Part shown: piece after piece, positions 40,032 to 48,706 of the stretch
Numbering within the stretch: position 1 is the stretch's first letter
Layout of the letters: the number at the start of each line of letters is the position of its first letter
NCBI RefSeq assembly: GCF_900092025.1
Contig: NZ_FLTX01000025.1
Span: forward strand, 88,447-152,446
Source of the DNA: Xanthomonas bromi
Lineage (GTDB): Bacteria; Pseudomonadota; Gammaproteobacteria; Xanthomonadales; Xanthomonadaceae
Length of the DNA stretch: 64,000 nt
Reading direction: 5' to 3'
Position numbers and translations under genes: made by a program
The notes under the pieces: generated by a model
The model's input: the letters and a program-made list of their open reading frames with translations, nothing else
Told to the model about the DNA's origin: nothing
The model's database searches: none

Positions 40032-40644
40032 GTGGATCATCGGCAACAGCCAATACCTCGACCTGGCCTTTCATGCCTGGAAGCAGGCGCGCCAGGACGA
40101 AACGGTTATCAAGATCGACGTGCCCCAAGACTCGGAACACGAATTCGATCTTAGCGTGCTCGATGGGCTGAATCCGACCGACGGGGCCATGTTCGTGGCG
40201 TTCGACGAACGCTTTGGCAACTTCAAGCGCATAGAACTGATGCAGGCAGCGATGGAACGTGGCTTCAAGCTGGAGCCCTTCATCCACGCCAGCGCAGCCA
40301 TCGGCACTGACACAGTCATCGGGCTCAACGTATTCGTGGGTGCCAATGCTGTCGTCGGGCACGGATGCAGGATCGACTACAACACCGTCATCCATGCCGG
40401 AGCGCACCTCGGACCGGCATGCCGCATCAAATCTTCATGCTGGATAGAGAATGGTGTGCAAATCGGCGCGTACGTCGAGATCGGCGGTAATAGCATCCTG
40501 CGGACCGGCGCCATCGTGCGCGGAGGCGTCAAGGTGGGGCGAAGCTGCGAACTTGGCTGGCCGCGTGTCTATTGCGAGGACGTGCCTGCCAAAACCTATT
40601 TCGACGCTCGCTATGACAACCCCATTCAAACCTACGGGACATGA
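40021..40644 (+). CDS. Second left-handed-beta-helix acyltransferase
   Basis: A 207-residue hexapeptide acyltransferase (AIGTDTVIGLNVFVGANAV, CRIDYNTVIHAG, VQIGAYVEIGGN). It lacks a clear Rossmann N-domain but has an N-terminal fold of 75 residues. It may acylate a second position of the sugar or use another acyl donor. The start overlaps the Rieske gene, and its stop overlaps the FkbM gene (ATGA). Function beyond acyl transfer cannot be stated. Confidence 0.85.
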   Translation: MKSRWIIGNSQYLDLAFHAWKQARQDETVIKIDVPQDSEHEFDLSVLDGLNPTDGAMFVAFDERFGNFKRIELMQAAMERGFKLEPFIHASAAIGTDTVIGLNVFVGANAVVGHGCRIDYNTVIHAGAHLGPACRIKSSCWIENGVQIGAYVEIGGNSILRTGAIVRGGVKVGRSCELGWPRVYCEDVPAKTYFDARYDNPIQTYGT

Positions 40645-42167
40645 CGTTCATGAACTCAAGAAATGAGCAGCTTCGCCAACGGATCCTACGTATTGCGGAG
40701 CAAGAGCGTCCTGCACTTGAGGATGTCATTGCGCGCCTACCCGCGATTGCCAACCGCCCTGTATTCCTCGTCGCTCCCGAGTCCCATGTAGGCATGGTGC
40801 ACGGTCCCAGGGTCGTTGCCGACCTGCGCCATGTTGTTGCCGCCATTGATGACCAAAGCGTCCATCTGGACCACATACACGGCGCGCCGCGCTGGAGCAG
40901 TCAGGAGTTTCTTACCAAGGCGGGGCAGTATGCCGATGCAATTGCCATCGATTTCTCTTGTAGCCTGCGCGGACGGGCGTTTGCAAATGCTCTGTGCGCC
41001 AGCGCGGGCATTGGGCAACTCAGCGTTGCGCCTTCCCTCGATCCGCTGATCCCATATTTCGAGCAGCGCTCCCTGTTCCTGCTCCAACCGCGCTCGGGCA
41101 TTGGCAACATTTATGGCCCAATGATCGTCCAGCACCCCAGCAGCCATGTCATTGCCGCCGTTGATGACCAGCCAGGCGACAGCGACACCGTTCATGGGGT
41201 GCCGCGCTGGAGTTCGCGCCAGTTCATCGAACTGGCGACCCAGCATTCGCAGGCATTGGCCATCGATTTTTCTTACAGCCCCGGAGAATCGGGCCTGGCC
41301 CGCAAGCTCTGCGAGCAGGCAGGCATTGAACGGGTGGATGCCTGCCTGGCCGTTGCGCACTGCGGGCTACCCGCCGTATACGAGCCTGCGCAGGTCTACC
41401 GTCAGCGGACGCTTCTGCGCCTGGACGAATTTCTGCGTCTTGCGGATCGGCTGGACGACGATTTAAGCGTTTTTACGCTCTACAGCAACCTGTTGTTCCG
41501 CCTGACCTACGATTCCAGCCTACTGTTGGACTGCTGGGCGACGCCGATCAACGAGTACTTTTCAGAATATGCCGATAGCAGCACATTCCAGTTGGGCCAG
41601 CGGGAACATTTCTGCGATGGCGGTGCCTTCCAAGGCCCCATCGTCCAGAAGTTTCTAGAAGCATCCCGCTATCGCTACGAAAGCATCACCGCCTTTGAGC
41701 CCGATGGCATCAACTTCCAGAAATTGGAGAGCATCGCGAGCGCCCTCCCCCTTCCCCCGCACAATTTCAAGCCCATCAAAAAAGCCATCTCCAACGAACA
41801 TACTACGCTGCGTTTCGAGGAGACCGGCACCGTTTCCAGCCATGTATCGCCGCATGGCGGAATGTCAGTGGCGACTACACGCCTGGACGACGAGTTGGAA
41901 AAGCTGACGCTACTGAAGTTGGACATCGAAGGGTTTGAAGCCAGAGCACTTGAAGGGGCATCTCGCCTGATCCGGACCCAGCGTCCACGCATGGCTATTT
42001 GTGTCTACCACTACGCTCAGGATTTGCTGGATATCGTGGAGCAACTGGACAAATTGGTGGAAGGCTATCACTTCCGTCTACGCCAGCACTCTCCCGGCCA
42101 TTACTACGACCTCGTTTTGTATGCATCGCCTGTCGCCGGTGCCGCACCACCGCCCTGGGCGGAGTAA
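40641..42167 (+). CDS. FkbM-family methyltransferase with duplicated N-terminal module
   Basis: A 508-residue protein. The C-terminal FkbM methyltransferase (about 320-495) has FCDGGAFQG (SAM-binding loop), AFEPDGINF and LKLDIEGFEARALEGA. It should methylate a sugar hydroxyl with S-adenosylmethionine. The N-terminal part holds two copies of a module of about 85 residues (44-130 and 148-235), matching at H(G)xPRWSSxxF and AIDFSxS. I do not recognise the module. Last gene of the operon; AT-rich sequence and an IS relic follow. Confidence 0.85.
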   Translation: MTFMNSRNEQLRQRILRIAEQERPALEDVIARLPAIANRPVFLVAPESHVGMVHGPRVVADLRHVVAAIDDQSVHLDHIHGAPRWSSQEFLTKAGQYADAIAIDFSCSLRGRAFANALCASAGIGQLSVAPSLDPLIPYFEQRSLFLLQPRSGIGNIYGPMIVQHPSSHVIAAVDDQPGDSDTVHGVPRWSSRQFIELATQHSQALAIDFSYSPGESGLARKLCEQAGIERVDACLAVAHCGLPAVYEPAQVYRQRTLLRLDEFLRLADRLDDDLSVFTLYSNLLFRLTYDSSLLLDCWATPINEYFSEYADSSTFQLGQREHFCDGGAFQGPIVQKFLEASRYRYESITAFEPDGINFQKLESIASALPLPPHNFKPIKKAISNEHTTLRFEETGTVSSHVSPHGGMSVATTRLDDELEKLTLLKLDIEGFEARALEGASRLIRTQRPRMAICVYHYAQDLLDIVEQLDKLVEGYHFRLRQHSPGHYYDLVLYASPVAGAAPPPWAE

Positions 42168-42460
42168 GACCGAGAAAATTCACGAATTGCAAAAGATAGA
42201 GCGATGACTGATGCCCCAAAATCTTTCTTTTTAACGCCACACTTCCTGAATCCACGGAAAATCGGACTTTCTGAAAAGAGTAGCGCCTGCTCACGCTGTT
42301 GGATATCTGTGAATCGGCCTACGCCAACGTCGACTTGCGAGAGCGTAATAAAGACCAATGAGTTAATGTTATTAGCCGGACTGTCGCCGCGGTGAAAAAT
42401 TCGACTTGTTAGCTTATCCTCTCCTACGTAGTGGCATTGCTCGGCACGCGTTTCGTCCTC
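42168..42460. other. AT-rich spacer after the glycan operon
   Basis: About 290 bases with clearly lower G+C than the flanking genes and no supported gene. It marks the left boundary of the insertion; it may be remnant of a transferred segment. Confidence 0.6.
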
Positions 42461-43240
42461 CCAAGATCCGCAGATAAATTTCCTTGGATATTGTCTCGTT
42501 ATTGGAAAAAAATTGCGGGCATGACACGTCGCAAGGAGATCCCCATTGCGCTGTGGAAACGCATAGAGCCACTGATTGCGCAGATGGAGCGTTCGCACAA
42601 AGGTGGACGGCCGCGTATCGGCGATCAGCAAGCCGTCAACGGCATCGTCGATGTGGTGCGCACGGGGATGACGTGAGAAGACCTGACGTTGGAGCTGGGC
42701 GACAGTAACGGCATGACCTGCTGGCGCGGGTTGCATGATTGGCAAGCGGCCGGTGTGTGGCATCGACTGCATCTAAGGACTGCTGGCCGAGCTACGACGC
42801 GGCCAGACGCTGGATCAGAGCCGGGCAGGTCTGGACGCTACCAGTGTGACGGCGTGCCTTTGACGGTGGGCTTCACCGGCGCCAACCGGCACGATTCGTT
42901 AGTGTTCGAGGAGTTGCTTGATGCCTTGCCTGCAAATGCCGGAAAACCAGCGCGTGCGCGCAAACTGCATGCCGGCAAGGCCTCCGCCATCGAACGGTAT
43001 GTCGCAACGTCCTCAAACAGCGCGGCGGCATCGCGCGAATCGCGCGCCAGGGAGTCGAGCGCAACGACCGATTGGGCCGTCATCGCTGGTCGTCGAGCGC
43101 ACACATGCCTGGTCGCGGGCATGGGCAGACTGCGAATCCGCTTCGAACGCCGCATCGATCTCCACGTGGCGCTGCTCTCGCTTGCTTGCTCCATCATCTG
43201 CTTATGGCGTCCTCGTGGGATTTTATTAGCGGCTCCAAAG
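42461..43240 (+). mobile_element. Decayed IS5-family element, copy 1
   Basis: A relic of about 780 bases. Imperfect terminal inverted repeats can be seen (AGATCCGCAGATAAAT near 42464; reverse complement of ATTTTATTAGCGGCTCC near 43220-43236). It contains transposase remnants from the start MTRRKEIPIALWKRIEPLI to the C-terminal ERRIDLHVALLSLAC. About 95% identical by eye to copy 2 (48707-49365), same strand. Confidence 0.8.
42521..43230 (+). pseudogene. IS5-family transposase pseudogene, copy 1
   Basis: Reads MTRRKEIPIALWKRIEPL and KGGRPRIGDQQAVNGIVDVV, then stops (GMT-stop at 42676). Homology resumes in other frames (LELGDSNGMTCWRGLHDWQA; TGANRHDS; MGRLRIRFERRIDLHVALLS). Frameshifts and the early stop make it inactive. 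Confidence 0.85.
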
Positions 43241-43391
43241 AACTTCTGAAAACGCACCGCTGGCGGCAGCATAAGCTGCCGGACGGTGCATGGATTGCAA
43301 CGCAGAGGCCGGGATTGCACGCTATCTCGGCGGTGCCGATCACATCCACAAGATGCTGGTTAATGTGCAGGTCTTCCCTAGCTGCACCGCC

Positions 43392-44834
43392 TTATCTGCT
43401 GTGCAGCGGAGACGCGGTCCATCGGGCCGCACCAAACGACGCCATATTGGTCAGCAAGCTGCCGACCATGGGGCGTCCCAGCACATTGCGTAACGCCGCG
43501 GCTGCCGCGTTCGCCGTGCTGAACGCCTGTCTGGCTAGCGACATCGCTTGCCTACCTGTCTGTAGAAGATAATCCGGAAAATGCACTGCATCGGACCACG
43601 TGGCCGGAGGACGTTCCTTGTCAGGCAATGCCAGGGCGAACAGATTCAAGCGCTGATGCCCACCCAGCAAATCGGGAACCGTGATCTGACCAGTCGGACC
43701 AATGGCCTTGCCCGCATCGAGCATCGCTTTGCGCAATGCGCTTGCGCCGCCGGTGGCTAATGCACTTAATCCGGCCTCGGCAACTTCCGTGAGCATTCCA
43801 GAATTGGCTGACACACTCGGCTCGGCGTGAAAGCCAGCACTGCTCGATGACATGAGCGGCATGGTTTGCGGAGCTTCATCTTCCAGCCTGGACTGGCGCC
43901 GAGATATCTCCGCGCGGCGGTTGTGGGCCTGTGCCGTGAGTTCGGCCCGGCTTGGCGTGCCGTTTTCACCAGGACGCACGAAGCGCTTGCTTCCATCCGA
44001 GGTGATTTCCAACAATACCGGCGGTGGATCTGGCAGCAGGATCTTGGGATCGAGCGCCTGGAAACGCGGCAGGTTGGCGACACGTGCACGCCGGTCCATC
44101 GAGGGAATCAGCAACGTATCGCATGTGTGCGATGCCATTTCCGATATCGCCGCGGCGAGCGTTGCCGAACCCAAGGACTCGGAGGCAGGAGCGCGGCTGG
44201 TCTGGTCGGCGGTCCCAGAGGGCGTTCGCAGTGCGCCGACAAAAAACGATCTGAGACATTCATAGGCAAGGGGCAGCGACGCTTTCCTGCCGACCGCCTT
44301 CATATCCCCGGCGGCTTGGTAGCTGGCGTCTGGCCCGAACGCATCAATACGCTCCTGCAGACGGGCATCGGCCCATTGCACGTATTCTGCCTGCAATGCC
44401 AGCTGCTCGGCTGAGGGCTCGGCAAACCGGCGACTCTGCAAACCGGCGCGCAGCTGCGCCTTCAGGCGATCGCGGGCGGCCACACAACGCGCTGCGTATG
44501 AACCCTGCGCCGCCGACGGTGAAGCGATCTGTGGGTCGCCTTGATGCTCTCCAGCGCGATGGCTGCTCTCCGCACGCTCAGATGCAGCGCGGGAAGATTC
44601 GCCCGCTTCCATCTGCCACGGTCTCCTATAGGCGGTGGATGGTTCGCCCATCGGCAGCTTGCCGGCCCTATTTTCGCGCAGACGCGCGCTTGGTCTAGGC
44701 AGCCCTTGCAGCGGCGCGGAAGGCGACGCCCACGTCCCTGGCACGACTGCATCGCTCTCATGCAGTGCGTTGGGATTTGCCGGCGGCGCGCTTGGCATCG
44801 ACGCTGGGGCGCTGTTCTGGCGTGTGAGCTTCAT
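43392..44834 (-). CDS. Putative type III effector next to its chaperone
   Basis: A 480-residue protein starting MKLTRQNSAPASMPSAPPAN, with a Ser/Pro/Arg-rich, acid-poor N-terminus typical of type III secretion signals. Start chosen because the ATG overlaps the chaperone stop as ATGA; longer frames run into the chaperone. The rest is alanine-rich and helical without known catalytic motifs. A chaperone-effector pair with this layout resembles XopF-type loci, but identity is a guess. The frame continues past its TAA for several dozen codons (GGAAREDLHINQHLVDVIGTAE), and an IS relic lies 150 bases away, so the protein may be C-terminally truncated. Expression is probably through the PIP box at 45368-45392. 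Confidence 0.65.
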   Translation of the reverse strand: MKLTRQNSAPASMPSAPPANPNALHESDAVVPGTWASPSAPLQGLPRPSARLRENRAGKLPMGEPSTAYRRPWQMEAGESSRAASERAESSHRAGEHQGDPQIASPSAAQGSYAARCVAARDRLKAQLRAGLQSRRFAEPSAEQLALQAEYVQWADARLQERIDAFGPDASYQAAGDMKAVGRKASLPLAYECLRSFFVGALRTPSGTADQTSRAPASESLGSATLAAAISEMASHTCDTLLIPSMDRRARVANLPRFQALDPKILLPDPPPVLLEITSDGSKRFVRPGENGTPSRAELTAQAHNRRAEISRRQSRLEDEAPQTMPLMSSSSAGFHAEPSVSANSGMLTEVAEAGLSALATGGASALRKAMLDAGKAIGPTGQITVPDLLGGHQRLNLFALALPDKERPPATWSDAVHFPDYLLQTGRQAMSLARQAFSTANAAAAALRNVLGRPMVGSLLTNMASFGAARWTASPLHSR

Positions 44835-45277
44835 ATGATCGCCTCCGTCGTACTGCCGGCCCCTGTCACCAGCGCATCCAGCACGACACGTGCCACGACC
44901 TGTCCCCGCTCGAGGGTGGCCGCCACGTCTTCGGGCGTCTGCGCGAGTAACAACGGGCAGATGCAGAGCAGGCCCAGAGTGGACATCGTCAGCCGCCACC
45001 CATATTCGGTCAGTAGTTGTTCCTGCAGCGCAAGCAGCGTCACTACGTCGTCGCCACCGAGTTCGCGCGCAGCCAACGGCAGGATGACCTCGGGAAATCC
45101 GGACACGCCACCGTCCTGTGATTGCGTATGCACGCGACACAGCAAGCCCGCAGGCCCGAGAACGGTCTCGCCTTCTCGCAGACGCTGCACCAGAGCATCG
45201 TTCAGGCCCAGGCGTATGCCAAGCCCGGAAAAGAACGCTGTGATCATGGGATCATGATTGATCTGATCAGATGTCAT
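44831..45277 (-). CDS. Type III secretion chaperone-like protein
   Basis: A 148-residue small, weakly acidic protein with the size and alternating alpha/beta pattern of class I (CesT/Hpa-type) chaperones. It precedes the effector and overlaps it by 4 bases, the common operon layout for effector and cognate chaperone. A consensus PIP box lies 91 bases upstream. It probably keeps the downstream effector soluble and guides it to the Hrp secretion system. No hrp genes are in the window. Confidence 0.7.
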   Translation of the reverse strand: MTSDQINHDPMITAFFSGLGIRLGLNDALVQRLREGETVLGPAGLLCRVHTQSQDGGVSGFPEVILPLAARELGGDDVVTLLALQEQLLTEYGWRLTMSTLGLLCICPLLLAQTPEDVAATLERGQVVARVVLDALVTGAGSTTEAII

Positions 45278-45367
45278 CTGAAATACCTCGCGATAAAAAC
45301 TGCCTAATTTTCAGTTTTTTCTGTTTACACAGTTTCGCTGTCCGCGTCGAAACACTGGAATAGCGGC

Positions 45368-45392
45368 GCGAATTATCGACGCAAGGCGCGAA
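45368..45392 (-). promoter_or_regulatory. PIP box (HrpX-type promoter element)
   Basis: On the minus strand TTCGC-N15-TTCGC, a perfect plant-inducible-promoter box. About 31 bases downstream, GAAACT is an imperfect -10 (YANNNT). It faces the chaperone-effector pair and indicates HrpG/HrpX control. Confidence 0.85.
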
Positions 45393-45708
45393 GCAGCACA
45401 GCGCCACACACACAAATCGGGACGCACGCGCCCCCCTCATTCAAGTCCGGCACCAAGCTGTAGTCGACCCAACTGTCGCCGGTGTCCTTATCAAACCGCT
45501 CCGCGCCAAGGCAAACACACGCAAGCTTCCGCCTTGTTTCGCGACCGCTGTGCTCAATGATGTTGGCGAGATGGCGGCGCGCGAGCCGATCGCCGAACCC
45601 TACAGCACTGAAAAATCGTCCCTCTGTCACGCACGACACATCGACTGTGTCCAAGGCGCCGATTCGCGATCGGGAGCGTTCGTGCGGTGCATTCACAACT
45701 TCGCCTGC
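45393..45708. other. Intergenic upstream of the PIP box
   Basis: About 315 bases between the PIP box and the inverted relic. Open frames on both strands show no recognisable family. I see no second PIP box with correct N15 spacing. Confidence 0.4.
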
Positions 45709-46075
45709 ATGAGTAACGGCAGGCTCAGGGTTGCGCCCGGAACCTCGCACAGGGAGGGAGGTTCCACGGCATCTGTGATGCAATCCCGTGCGTGCGCAAA
45801 CCTTACTGTTCTGATACAGGTCGATCTATCTGCCGTATACACCTCAGGAAATAGCGTTGGCCAGTGTATGTACCTCCGCAGCCGTCAGAACTGACGTCCG
45901 ACAATGCACGCCCGATCGCGCCGGACTCGGCAGTACATCGTCTCGCCATGGCTCAGCTATACGACACAACGGCCATCGCCCGCCGCCGGGTTTGGCGTCG
46001 GCACTATGATGTGCGCCGTCATCTTGCTGGCAGCACGGAAGGAGCTACATCAGGCACAGCACGACTGCAACAAGC
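45709..46075 (+). pseudogene. Decayed inverted copy of the 5' half of the 795-codon gene
   Basis: On the plus strand, pieces match the minus-strand 795-codon protein in order: MSNGRLRVAPGTS (cf. GRLRIAPGTS), TASVMQSRA (cf. PASAMQSQT), DNARPIAPDSA (cf. DDARPIAADLA), QYIVSPWLSY (cf. QYIVAPWVNY), GFGVGTM (cf. GIGIGTA) and LLAARKELHQAQHD (cf. LLAAEKELHLAQHD). The pieces lie in at least two frames with large internal deletions. It shows an old inverted duplication. Confidence 0.8.
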
Positions 46076-46290
46076 CGCAGAACTCGCCTCCAGCGCACGA
46101 GACGAAGCCATCGATCAGCACAGCGGGCTACCTGCATCTGCCGAGACCCAGGCTCGTGTTGTCCTGATGCGGGATCGGTCGGACATGAGATGGCCGAATT
46201 TCATCGCAGCGCGGGTACGCGGCGGGCCGCCCTGCGAAGGCTGTTGGGCCATTGGCTTCGCCAAGCCTCCTAGTCGATGGACGCAGCCAC

Positions 46291-48678
46291 TCAGGCAGGC
46301 CGGAATGTCGCTGACTCTGCTTCGCTCTCCGGAACGATTTCGGAAATTTGCGCAGCCGGCTGCTGCACCGGACGCAGCTGTTCCCTTGCCGATGTCGACG
46401 ACGAGGGGTTGTGGGAACTTGCAGAGGTGCTGGGGGCCTGCGCGACCAACTCCCTCGCCGAGACGAGCAGCGCTTCCACGTCGTTGTCCTCCAGCAAGGC
46501 GTTGATCGCCTTGCTCGCCTTGGTGCCGCGCCGCTGGGCCAGCGCTTCGTGCTTGGTCCCCATGATGCCGCGAAGCGTCTGCGCCTTCCATCCAATATCT
46601 ACATCGGTGTCGCGACGATGACACTTGAGCGAGGTGGCGACGTGCTGATTCAAGGCGCCAACGGCGGCCATTCCTCCTGACAGCGCGGTGATCGCCAGGC
46701 TTTCGGCGACCGGGACGTTGCGTGCTCCCCCCTGGGCAGCCGAGGCGACCTTACCGATCACCGAGGACGCGGCGCTGCCAAACACGACGAGTTGGAACGT
46801 CTGACCAATGCGCTGGCAAGTCTGGGCAGAGAGTTCTCGCGATGAATATTTATCGATGATGTCATTGAATAGTTGAGCGGACAGCACCGATTTCTCGGCC
46901 CCGATGAGCAGCTTTGATGCAAGACCGTTCGGATCGAGTTCGTCGAGCCTGCGCTCGCGCAAAGCCTGCAGGTCATTGCGCAGCAAGCTCAGTTTCCTCG
47001 CGGGTCCGCTGCCATGGCCGGCCTCCAGGTCCAGGTCGTCGGCATCTGGCGCGCCTTGCGGCCTCTCCATTTTCTTCACTTCCTCTGCCAGCTCTTTCTC
47101 CACCAACGCCAGCCCCTTGGCAACACGTTTCACCAGGTTTTGCAACGGCGACTCGATCAATTTGCGCAATTTTCCGGTATCGATGTCCGCTGCCATCAGC
47201 GGCGCGCCGCGGGCAATCTTTTCTTTCCCGCTTGCGGTGAACACGTTGGCGTACAAGAGGTTGAGCACGTTGTTGCTTTCTTGCTTGGCTTGCTCGTCGA
47301 AACCGGCCGCCACGTGTTGCGCAGCCGTCATCAATATGGCGCCGACTGTCTGCGCCGTCGGCGACAACGCACGCATCGCGTTCGTCTTGGTGAGCAAGCC
47401 AAGCGCGCTGGCCACCGGCGAGCGCAAGATACGAGGAATGGCCTGCCAACGGTTTCCCTTCCACTGCCGGTCGTGCGCGCCCTGGGTCATCACGAAATCG
47501 TGCTGGGCTAGATGCAACTCCTTCTCCGCTGCAAGCAAGGTTCGGGCTGAGTCCACATACTCCTCAGTGGAAGCATCTGGAGCATTCTGGATCTCGCGGA
47601 ACGCGTCGCAGGCCTTGGCGAATGTTGCGATCTTTTTCTCAAGGGCCTGCGCCAGGTCGGGGAGCCAGTGCTTGTCATTGAACTCCTTTTTGTCCGGCAC
47701 GATGGTGTGGCCCCCATGCTCGCGAATCGACTCGCACAAGGTGACTACCGTCGGGTGATGAACAGCGGCCACTGGCGCCGCGGCGAACGCAGTGCCAATC
47801 CCGATTCCGGCTCCGAACCAAGGCTTGCCGGTCTGGTAGTTGACCCAAGGCGCGACAATGTATTGCAGCGAATTGGTGAGAAAACTACCGCTTGGATTGG
47901 GCAGGCCGGACAGCAATGTCGCGCGCCGCAACGCGAACACGTCGCTTTCGCTCAGCCCCTGCGCCTTGTACCAATCCATGACATCCTTTTCGCTGATGCG
48001 GCTGACCAGATCCGCATATGTTGCCGCACGCTGCGCGCCGTCGGCGGCAGGCGCCTTCATCGGTCTCAACCTGCTGATCAGGTCGGCTGCCAAGTCCGCT
48101 GCGATGGGACGTGCATCGTCCTGGATCAGTTGCCGATGGAGGCGTGCCAGCGTCGTTGTCGCCGTATCCGCAGACACGACCGGCTGCGGAGCCAGCGCTC
48201 TGCTCTCGGGGTCGGTTATGGCCGGCAATGTCGCCAACGTGGTTTCACTGCTGCGCCTTGCGGGCGGACTCCGCAGCGGACTGAGTGCGGGATCATGTGC
48301 AACATCGGTTCGGACGTCTAAACAAGTGCCGGCGCTGGAGGACGCTACGTCCCGAATCTCCGGCGCGGCTGGCATCGCGCTGCGGCTGGACGAATCGACG
48401 GATACAGATGTCTTCATTGCATATCTCATAGCGTTGGACACGGCAGATAGAGCGATACGCCTACCAAGAACGACACGGTTGGTGCGCATCGTCTGGGATT
48501 GCATCGCAGATGCCGGAAAACCTACTTCGCTTGGCGAAGTTCCGGGTGCAATCCTGAGCCTGCCGAGGCGGCGGTGATGGCTAAGCCTACGACGCCAGGA
48601 TTGAACCACGGCGGTAGCAGACTCCCGGCTGCAGCGTAGAGTTGCTGTCGTCGTATGCGAAGCAACATGCATCTCCAC
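46291..48678 (-). CDS. Unrecognised 795-codon protein, possible type III effector
   Basis: A large open frame with good codon bias. The N-terminal 180 residues are Ser/Arg/Ala-rich and probably disordered. The rest is helical with Gly/Ala-rich segments (GAGIGIGTAFAAAPVAAV; SAASSVIGKVASAAQGG; ALSGGMAAVGAL) that might approach a membrane, and a Ser/Pro-rich tail. I recognise no family. Location in an island with an effector and chaperone, and the secretion-like N-terminus, suggest a translocated protein. The start is uncertain: ATG 48678 gives the longest frame, ATG 48504 (MQSQTMRTN) is an alternative. No PIP box was found upstream. An inverted, decayed partial copy lies just beyond its 3' end. 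Confidence 0.65.
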   Translation of the reverse strand: MEMHVASHTTTATLRCSRESATAVVQSWRRRLSHHRRLGRLRIAPGTSPSEVGFPASAMQSQTMRTNRVVLGRRIALSAVSNAMRYAMKTSVSVDSSSRSAMPAAPEIRDVASSSAGTCLDVRTDVAHDPALSPLRSPPARRSSETTLATLPAITDPESRALAPQPVVSADTATTTLARLHRQLIQDDARPIAADLAADLISRLRPMKAPAADGAQRAATYADLVSRISEKDVMDWYKAQGLSESDVFALRRATLLSGLPNPSGSFLTNSLQYIVAPWVNYQTGKPWFGAGIGIGTAFAAAPVAAVHHPTVVTLCESIREHGGHTIVPDKKEFNDKHWLPDLAQALEKKIATFAKACDAFREIQNAPDASTEEYVDSARTLLAAEKELHLAQHDFVMTQGAHDRQWKGNRWQAIPRILRSPVASALGLLTKTNAMRALSPTAQTVGAILMTAAQHVAAGFDEQAKQESNNVLNLLYANVFTASGKEKIARGAPLMAADIDTGKLRKLIESPLQNLVKRVAKGLALVEKELAEEVKKMERPQGAPDADDLDLEAGHGSGPARKLSLLRNDLQALRERRLDELDPNGLASKLLIGAEKSVLSAQLFNDIIDKYSSRELSAQTCQRIGQTFQLVVFGSAASSVIGKVASAAQGGARNVPVAESLAITALSGGMAAVGALNQHVATSLKCHRRDTDVDIGWKAQTLRGIMGTKHEALAQRRGTKASKAINALLEDNDVEALLVSARELVAQAPSTSASSHNPSSSTSAREQLRPVQQPAAQISEIVPESEAESATFRPA

Positions 48679-48706
48679 ATCGTTGCCTGGCCTGCCGATG
48701 GCCGCT

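Noticed and set aside
42104..42772. A 222-codon minus-strand open frame spanning the FkbM end and IS relic
   Set aside because: It crosses three unrelated sequence types and has no family features.
45373..45783. A 136-codon minus-strand open frame
   Set aside because: It covers the PIP box and the antisense of the relic. No motif or ribosome-binding site supports it.
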